Shown here piece after piece: positions 58,680-64,000 of a stretch of 64,000 nucleotides of DNA (its first letter is position 1; each line of letters opens with the position of its first letter). A program made the translations under genes and the position numbers. The DNA is taken from NCBI RefSeq assembly GCF_037543845.1, contig NZ_JBBIFX010000003.1, positions 434,001-498,000 on the forward strand, in the 5' to 3' direction. The DNA is from Gymnodinialimonas ulvae (lineage in GTDB: Bacteria; Pseudomonadota; Alphaproteobacteria; Rhodobacterales; Rhodobacteraceae). The notes below the pieces were generated by a model that was not told where the DNA came from, made no database searches, and worked only from the letters and a program-made list of their open reading frames with translations.

Positions 58680-59855
58680 ATGAGCGAGCCATTGTCTTTC
58701 GATTGGGCCATCGCGCCAGAAACGCCAGAGCGCTTTTTCGCCGAGTATTTCGAGAAAGCGCCGATGCGCGTGAGCCGGGGCCAGCCGGGCTATTTCGCCG
58801 ACTTACTTAGCTATGCAGAAGTCGATTGGGTGATCTCGACCATGGGGTTGAGCCATCCCGAGATCAACGTGACGCGGTCCGACGGCAATATCACCTCAGC
58901 CGATTTCACGACCGACACTGGGCGGATCGACCCGGTGCGCGTGACCCAGCTTTTCGCGGATGGGGCGACGGTCATTCTTGCCGGGCTTCAGGACCGGCTG
59001 CCGCACCTCGCACGCTACTGCCGTGCCGTGGAAGCTGTGATATCGGCACGGGTGCAGGCCAATGTCTACATGACGCCGCCAGGCAACATGGGCCTTCGCC
59101 CGCATTACGACAGCCATGATGTGATCGTCCTTCAGGTCGCAGGGTCAAAGGAATGGCGTATATACGGCACGCCGGTGGAACTGCCGCTTCGAGATCAGGC
59201 ATTCGAGCGCGACATGGATATGGGCGACGAGGTGCAGCGTTTCGTGCTGGAGCCCGGCGATACGCTCTATGTCCCACGTGGCGTGGCGCATGACGCGGTC
59301 GCCACGGATGACACTTCGCTCCACATTACAACCGGCTTGATGGTGCGCACTTGGACGGATGTCCTGATCGAGGCGGTCATCGCCAAAGCGCACCGTATGC
59401 CAGAGATGCGCCGCGCCCTGCCGCCCGGTTTCGCCAATCACGGCGCAGATCTGGGCGCGCATGATGAGACCCTGAGGTATCTGCTCGGCTTGCTGGAGGA
59501 TGCGCCGGTCGACAAGTTACTCCATCGGTTCCGCGAAGATTTCGTGACCGCGCGCGCGCCCCACATCGACGGACAGATGGCGCAGCTCGCCGCTCTTGAT
59601 ACGCTTACGATGGACAGCCGCGTTGGGGTGCGATCCCACCTGATATTCATGATCCAGCCCGTAGCAGATGACAAGGTCCGCCTGACTTGTCAGGGCGCCG
59701 AAATAGCGATGCCCGCTTTCGCAACCTCCGCGATGGAATTTTGCCTTACCACACCGGATTTCCGCGTGCGTGATATGCCGGGTGACCTGGACGCAGCGGG
59801 GCGGCTGGTTCTGGTCAAACGTCTGGTTCGGGAAGGCCTGATGCAGCTTCACTGA
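58680..59855 (+). CDS. JmjC/cupin-fold 2-oxoglutarate oxygenase, YcfD/RoxA-like
   Basis: The 391-residue protein has a double-stranded beta-helix with the iron triad H142-x-D144 (PHYDSHDVIVLQVAG) and H204 (PRGVAHDA). YcfD (RoxA) hydroxylates ribosomal protein L16; NO66/MINA53 are eukaryotic relatives. Ribosomal oxygenase activity here is probable but not certain. A C-terminal winged-helix-like part follows. It is divergent from the Tat-signal protein gene. Confidence 0.82.
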   Translation: MSEPLSFDWAIAPETPERFFAEYFEKAPMRVSRGQPGYFADLLSYAEVDWVISTMGLSHPEINVTRSDGNITSADFTTDTGRIDPVRVTQLFADGATVILAGLQDRLPHLARYCRAVEAVISARVQANVYMTPPGNMGLRPHYDSHDVIVLQVAGSKEWRIYGTPVELPLRDQAFERDMDMGDEVQRFVLEPGDTLYVPRGVAHDAVATDDTSLHITTGLMVRTWTDVLIEAVIAKAHRMPEMRRALPPGFANHGADLGAHDETLRYLLGLLEDAPVDKLLHRFREDFVTARAPHIDGQMAQLAALDTLTMDSRVGVRSHLIFMIQPVADDKVRLTCQGAEIAMPAFATSAMEFCLTTPDFRVRDMPGDLDAAGRLVLVKRLVREGLMQLH

Positions 59856-59871
59856 TCAGGCCGCGCGCCGG

Positions 59872-60363
59872 TCACCAAGCCCCCGGACAGGTGCCTTGAT
59901 GACATGCGATCACTTCCTGCAGCAGGCCCGGATGCGCATCCGCGAAGACGTTCCCGGGGCAGGCCTCCTCATCCAACACATAGCCGCCATTGACCTGCCG
60001 GAAGAAGAACATCCCATAATTAACGTCCTGCGCCGCGCCGCACCAGGCCGCCACGCAGGTCACGTTGACCGTCACCGGAAGGACGCGCGTATTGTCAAAC
60101 GTAGCCCCCGTGAATAGCGCACCGTCGAATTGCGCAGGCTGCGTATAGCCGACCATCTGGTTAATATCACCGCCCTGCGCGACCGCCCCCTCCGGCGGAT
60201 TGCTTGGACCGATCAGGTTCAGCGATCCCACCCCAATCACATAATTCTCGGGGCTCTCGGCCGCGAATGTATAGGTCTGGGCCACACTGGGCGCGATGCA
60301 TGACAACGCATTCACCGGACCGGCGGCAGCAAGGGCAAGCACCACGGCAACCGAACGGATCAT
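59872..60363 (-). CDS. Secreted protein of unknown function, cysteine-rich
   Basis: A 163-residue product with Sec signal (SVAVVLALAAAGPVNALSC) and a mature part with at least six cysteines (SCIAP, VTCVAAWCGAA, EEACPGN, VIACHQGTCPGAW). No characterised family. It is coupled to rppH by a 4-base overlap (ATGA), as the last gene of the gpmI-envC-ctpA-rppH operon. Confidence 0.72.
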   Translation of the reverse strand: MIRSVAVVLALAAAGPVNALSCIAPSVAQTYTFAAESPENYVIGVGSLNLIGPSNPPEGAVAQGGDINQMVGYTQPAQFDGALFTGATFDNTRVLPVTVNVTCVAAWCGAAQDVNYGMFFFRQVNGGYVLDEEACPGNVFADAHPGLLQEVIACHQGTCPGAW

Positions 60364-60845
60364 AGGCCAAACTCCTTGAAGACAGCTTCATATATATCAC
60401 GTTTGAACGGAACAATCGCCGTTAGGATTTCGTGAGCTGTCATCCAGCGCCAAGCGCTGAACTCTTCGTCCTTGTGGGTCAGGTTGATTACATCATCAGG
60501 CGCATCCAACTGAAATTGCGCCCACATCTGTTTCTGTCCCCGGAACCGCCCGCCCCACCGGTTCGCGATCACCTCCGGCGGCAGTTCATAGCGGAGCCAA
60601 TCCGCCGTCTCGCGCACAAACGTCACATGCGCAAGGCCGACGCCGGTTTCTTCCTCCAACTCCCGATAGGCCGCGTCCAACGGCGTTTCGCCCGCGTCCA
60701 CACCGCCTTGCGGCATCTGCCACGCGGGGGTTTCCATATCCGCACGTTGCCCGGCAAAAATACGCCCCTGCGCGTTGGTCAGAACGACCCCCACGCAAGG
60801 GCGATACGGAAGCTTTGCAATCGCTTCAGGGGTCAATTCGACCAA
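60360..60845 (-). CDS. rppH: RNA pyrophosphohydrolase RppH
   Basis: RppH removes pyrophosphate from 5' triphosphate RNA to start RNase E decay. The 161-residue Nudix protein has MPQGGVDAGETPLDAAYRELEEETGV, the full Nudix box (GX5EX7REVXEEXGX-type), cited in part. The N-terminus YRPCVGVVLTNAQGRIFAGQR is typical. It lies 3 bases after ctpA and overlaps the cysteine-rich gene. Confidence 0.95.
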   Translation of the reverse strand: MVELTPEAIAKLPYRPCVGVVLTNAQGRIFAGQRADMETPAWQMPQGGVDAGETPLDAAYRELEEETGVGLAHVTFVRETADWLRYELPPEVIANRWGGRFRGQKQMWAQFQLDAPDDVINLTHKDEEFSAWRWMTAHEILTAIVPFKRDIYEAVFKEFGL

Positions 60846-60848
60846 ACC

Positions 60849-62171
60849 TCAGTTCGGCCCCAACGCGTTCAAGCCCGTGAGAATGTCGATTGCATAGGCC
60901 AGCTGGTAATCCTCGTTCCGAAGCGTGGCGGTCGCCTCGGCGGCCTCGCGCTCTTCTTCCAGAAGGTTCAGCTCATCCTCGGTCAGCGACGAGTTCTCGA
61001 TCGCACCACGCAGACCCGCTTCGGTCCGGCCGGGACGATCTTCGTCTTCTTCGACCTCAATCGGATCCCGCTGTTCCACGATGATATCGGGGGCCACACC
61101 CAGTGCCTGGATCGAGCGCCCGGACGGCGTGTAATAAAGCGATGTGGTCAACCGCATCGCGCCATCCCCGGCCAGCGGCATGACCGACTGAACCGAGCCT
61201 TTGCCAAAGCTCTGCGTGCCCACGACCACCGCGCGGCGATGATCCTGCAGCGCGCCCGCCACGATTTCGGACGCCGATGCAGACCCGCCATTGATCAAGA
61301 CGACCATCGGCAAGCCTTCGATCATATCGCCGGGCGTGGCGTTGTAGCGCTCGCCATCCTGCGGCTCGCGCCCGCGGGTCGAGACGATCTCGCCCTGCTC
61401 CAGGAACGCATCGCTGACGCGGATGGCTTGGCTCAGAAGGCCGCCGGGATTGTTGCGCAAGTCCAGAACGACACCGTTCATGTTCTCCAAACCGCCGACT
61501 TCTTCGATCAACTCCGACAAGCCTTCCCGCAGGTTGGGGAAGGTCTGATCGCTGAAGGTCGACACCCGCAGAATGGCCGTGTTGCCTTCCAGCCGTGACC
61601 GCACCGCGGTCAATTGGATCCGGTCCCGCGTGATGGTGATGTCGAAGGGCTCGTCCGCGCCTTCACGCACCACGGTGATGATGATGTCGCTGCCCACAGG
61701 CCCCCGCATCAGATCCACCGCTTCTTCCAGCGTCAGACCCAAAAGCGCCTCGCCATCGACATGGGTGATGAAATCACCCGCCTCGACACCGGCTTCCATG
61801 GCCGGGGTATCATCCATCGGCGTAATGACGCGCACGAAGCCATCTTCCTGCGTCACTTCGATCCCAAGTCCACCGAATTCGCCGCGGGTCTGCACCTGCA
61901 TATCCTCGAAATCGCTGGCCGAGATGTAGCTGGAATGCGGATCAAGCGAGACGAGCATCCCGTTGATCGCCGCTTCGATCAGGTCCGCCTCGTCGACCTC
62001 TTCAACGTAGTTCTCACGGATCCGCTCGAAAATGTCACCGAACAGATCAAGCTGTTCATAGACCGAGCTATTGTTGGCCGCCTCCTGCGCCAAAAGTGGG
62101 CCCGCGATTTGCGTACTGACCAGCACGCCCCCCGCAATACCGCCCACGGCGGCCATCATCAGCTTGTTCAT
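60849..62171 (-). CDS. ctpA: C-terminal processing peptidase CtpA (S41 family)
   Basis: The 440-residue protein has an N-terminal membrane anchor or signal (MMAAVGGIAGGVLVSTQIAG), a PDZ domain around residues 90-165 (GIEVTQEDGFVRVITPMDDTPAMEAG in parts), and a Ser/Lys catalytic dyad with the serine in GGSASASEIVAGAL and lysine in GTQSFGKGSVQ. CtpA proteases cleave periplasmic or lipoprotein substrates near the envelope, and in several bacteria control murein hydrolase levels, fitting its place beside envC. Confidence 0.94.
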   Translation of the reverse strand: MNKLMMAAVGGIAGGVLVSTQIAGPLLAQEAANNSSVYEQLDLFGDIFERIRENYVEEVDEADLIEAAINGMLVSLDPHSSYISASDFEDMQVQTRGEFGGLGIEVTQEDGFVRVITPMDDTPAMEAGVEAGDFITHVDGEALLGLTLEEAVDLMRGPVGSDIIITVVREGADEPFDITITRDRIQLTAVRSRLEGNTAILRVSTFSDQTFPNLREGLSELIEEVGGLENMNGVVLDLRNNPGGLLSQAIRVSDAFLEQGEIVSTRGREPQDGERYNATPGDMIEGLPMVVLINGGSASASEIVAGALQDHRRAVVVGTQSFGKGSVQSVMPLAGDGAMRLTTSLYYTPSGRSIQALGVAPDIIVEQRDPIEVEEDEDRPGRTEAGLRGAIENSSLTEDELNLLEEEREAAEATATLRNEDYQLAYAIDILTGLNALGPN

Positions 62172-62210
62172 CGCGCGTCGTCCTTCCTCATCAACTGCCG
62201 TCGCGGGGGC

Positions 62211-63341
62211 CTAGTTTGCGGCGAACCAATCCAAAGGATCCACCGGGCGCCCGCCCTGTCTCAGTTCCATATAAAGCGTTTCCGTCAGCCCGGCGCCACC
62301 GCCTTGCGCTTCGGATACGATCAAATCCGTCTCGTCTTCGCCGGTTTGGCCCGGCATCAGCCCTAAAGGTGCACCGTCTGGTACCAATTCACCAGCGCTG
62401 ACAAACAGATCACCAGCGCCCGCGATAATGAGAAGATAATCCGCATCCGGCTCCAGAATAATGACATTTCCGTAATCCAGCAGCGGACCGGCATATCGGA
62501 CCGATGCGGGCCACGGCGCCGTCAGAAGCGAGCGCGGCTCAACCGCATAAAGCACACCCGGTCGCGCAATGCCCGCAGCATCCGCTTCTTCGAATCGCCG
62601 CAGCAAGGCCCCGGATGCCGGCAAATCCAAGGTGCCCCGCGCGCTTGCGAAATTCGGCAGGCCCTCGGTCGTTCCGGCCGTCGTCTCGCCCAGGGTGGTT
62701 GCGAAACTGGCCAGGCTATCAATGCTACCAACCAATTGCGCCATGGCCGCCCCATCGAGGTCAAAGCGCTCGGGCAGGTCGACCCGATCCGCAATCGCCT
62801 GGCTCAGGGCGGTGCGCGCTTCCTGCACGCCTTGCACCGCGCCTTCCAACTCCGCAATCGCCCCATCCTGCAACGCCCGCATGACCGTAAGCTCTTCCAG
62901 TTGATCCCCCAACGCCGCCGCTTCGCGCGCGACCGCAGGCGCAACATCGGCCACGATCATCCCCAGTCGTGCCGTGCCTAACGGTCCCTCCGGGTGCAAA
63001 AGCGTCGCGGGCTCCGGCGCCTCCTCGATCCGTTGCAACACGCCCAAGAGCTGCGCCAAGCGCGCCCGCTCTGCCTCGAATCTCAAAAGGATCGTCTGTT
63101 CTTGCAAGGCAGCCTCGCGGATACCGGCCCGCAACGCATGAAGCCCATGTTCATAGGCCCGCACCGTCGTGGTCAACGCCTCCACCCGATCTCGCGACGT
63201 CTCGGCCTCCCGCAGACCAGTGGCCGCATCCTCCAGCAACCGCGTCGCCTCGCGCGCTGTTTCAGCCGGATCGGTCTGCGCAACACCCGGCGCAGCTGCG
63301 AGGAGGGCTGACAGCCCGAGGAGCGCCGCGCGCAGGATCAT
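62211..63341 (-). CDS. envC: EnvC-like murein hydrolase activator with degenerate LytM domain
   Basis: The 376-residue protein has a signal peptide (AALLGLSALLAAAPGVAQ), a long coiled-coil middle and a C-terminal LytM/M23 fold (YGNVIILEPDADYLLIIAGAGDLF in part). The zinc histidine and aspartate of active M23 peptidases are absent, so it should be non-enzymatic and activate an amidase (as EnvC activates AmiA/B) during septum splitting. Its start overlaps the end of gpmI by 4 bases. Confidence 0.87.
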   Translation of the reverse strand: MILRAALLGLSALLAAAPGVAQTDPAETAREATRLLEDAATGLREAETSRDRVEALTTTVRAYEHGLHALRAGIREAALQEQTILLRFEAERARLAQLLGVLQRIEEAPEPATLLHPEGPLGTARLGMIVADVAPAVAREAAALGDQLEELTVMRALQDGAIAELEGAVQGVQEARTALSQAIADRVDLPERFDLDGAAMAQLVGSIDSLASFATTLGETTAGTTEGLPNFASARGTLDLPASGALLRRFEEADAAGIARPGVLYAVEPRSLLTAPWPASVRYAGPLLDYGNVIILEPDADYLLIIAGAGDLFVSAGELVPDGAPLGLMPGQTGEDETDLIVSEAQGGGAGLTETLYMELRQGGRPVDPLDWFAAN

Positions 63342-64000
63342 GCGATCAAGTTCTCCCCGGTCATCTCCGCAGGTTTCTCCAGCCCCATCAATTGCAACAG
63401 GGAAGGCGCAAGATCGGCCAAACGTCCATCCCGCAACTGCGCACCGTTCGGCCCACCAACCAGCACCACCGGCACCAGGTTCGTGGTATGCGCCGTGTGC
63501 GGCCCGCCGGTGTCGGGATCAACCATCATCTCGCAATTGCCGTGATCCGCGCAGACAATCATCGCACCGCCAACCTCTTCCAACGCCGAAATCGCTTCGC
63601 CAAGCCCCGCATCCACCGCTTCACAGGCCGCAATCGCCGCCTGCAAATCGCCGGTATGGCCAACCATGTCGGGGTTTGCGTAGTTAACGACGATCAAATC
63701 GTAGCCAGCGCGGATGGCGTCCACGAATTGCGCGGTCACCTCCCCCGCGCTCATTTCCGGCTGCATGTCATAGGTGGCGACATTCGGCGATTTCGGCATC
63801 GACCGATCCTCTCCCATCTCCGGCACCTCGACACCGCCGTTCAGGAAGAAGGTCACGTGTGGGTATTTCTCGGTCTCTGCCAAGCGGAACTGCCACAGAC
63901 CTGCTTTTGCCACCCATTCCCCCAGTGTATTCGCGATGTCCTGCTTCGGGAACACCGTGCTCATATATGCGTCGTGTGCCTTCGAATAATCGACCATCCC
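63338..64000 (-). CDS. gpmI: 2,3-bisphosphoglycerate-independent phosphoglycerate mutase, C-terminal part
   Basis: GpmI interconverts 3- and 2-phosphoglycerate using two Mn ions. The 219 residues in view contain the alkaline-phosphatase-fold metal-site motif ADHGNCEMMV, NYANPDMVGHTGDL and THTTNLVPVVLVGG-like segment (TAHTTNLVPVV). The full enzyme is ~505 residues; the N-terminal part lies beyond the right edge, and the in-frame ATG at 63997 is internal. It begins the gpmI-envC-ctpA-rppH operon. Confidence 0.95.
   Translation of the reverse strand, partial: GMVDYSKAHDAYMSTVFPKQDIANTLGEWVAKAGLWQFRLAETEKYPHVTFFLNGGVEVPEMGEDRSMPKSPNVATYDMQPEMSAGEVTAQFVDAIRAGYDLIVVNYANPDMVGHTGDLQAAIAACEAVDAGLGEAISALEEVGGAMIVCADHGNCEMMVDPDTGGPHTAHTTNLVPVVLVGGPNGAQLRDGRLADLAPSLLQLMGLEKPAEMTGENLIA

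Noticed and set aside
1..64000. tRNA, rRNA, prophage, integrative element
   Set aside because: I saw no cloverleaf-like or rRNA-like sequence in the gaps, no integrase, transposase, phage structural or toxin-antitoxin genes.

Overview
The window looks like a chromosomal segment of a marine alphaproteobacterium of the Rhodobacterales (Roseobacter group). The signs are high GC, dense small operons with many ATGA start/stop overlaps, the adjacent pair rnhB-ccrM (GANTC methylase), and lineage-typical families (DUF2125, DUF4170, DUF3576, Hint-domain protein, tandem-HRDC RecQ, LptE-HolA order). I see no rRNA, tRNA, CRISPR array, insertion sequence, prophage or integron; nearly all of it reads as core genome. 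Genus cannot be fixed from what is visible.

Layout. 1-8.2 kb: yaaA (3' end off-window), recQ, a HAD phosphatase with rsmD, a ferredoxin/rubredoxin-type reductase divergent from a peroxiredoxin, then MscS, pterin dehydratase and a COG3146 acyltransferase. 8.2-13.8 kb: GDPD-RidA, mlaA-mlaC, hspQ, an AEC transporter, a lytic transglycosylase lipoprotein and lolA. 14-25 kb: Hint-domain protein, ftsK, a DapC-like aminotransferase, amidase, UbiH-type monooxygenase, Trm112, Lon-N protein, thioredoxin-TPR, xthA. 25-31 kb: YrbL-like protein, hydrolase, MFS transporter, a two-copy small-RNA-like locus, an OmpR-family regulator, ribA, L,D-transpeptidase. 31-38.8 kb: PLPHP, porin, DUF3576 lipoprotein, leuS-lptE-holA-gst. 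38.9-45.7 kb: flavoprotein, HNH protein, enoyl-CoA hydratase and SDR, DUF2125 protein, pmbA-cysQ. 46-52.5 kb: DUF4170, waaA, lpxK, dsbA-like, dciA-like, mutY, alkB. 52.5-64 kb: NAD(P)-binding protein, ccrM, rnhB, small secreted proteins, a membrane-anchored winged-helix protein with a small secreted partner, esterase, JmjC/cupin oxygenase, and a gpmI-envC-ctpA-rppH operon running off the right edge.

The strongest functional theme is envelope biogenesis: lipid A/Kdo (waaA, lpxK), LPS export (lptE), outer-membrane lipid balance (mlaA, mlaC), lipoprotein carrier (lolA), porin, murein enzymes (SLT, L,D-transpeptidase, envC, ctpA), MscS and dsbA-like oxidoreductase. A second theme is DNA maintenance (recQ, xthA, mutY, holA, dciA-like, rnhB, ccrM, ftsK).

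Most interesting signals: (i) at 27749-27934, minus strand, two related hairpin/terminator units carry a C-rich CUCCCU element; the second is preceded by an FNR-like box and a -10 hexamer at exact class II spacing, predicting a ~52-nt oxygen-regulated RNA. (ii) At 56241-57228 a secreted 97-aa protein overlaps a two-TM protein with a C-terminal OmpR-type winged helix, resembling an inverted ToxR/ToxS arrangement. (iii) Several non-coding structures stand out: phased A-tracts at 38842, a CtrA-like full site plus an 18-bp palindrome between two 3' ends at 15129-15202, and a 12-bp-stem inverted repeat with a purine-rich repeated loop at 46068.
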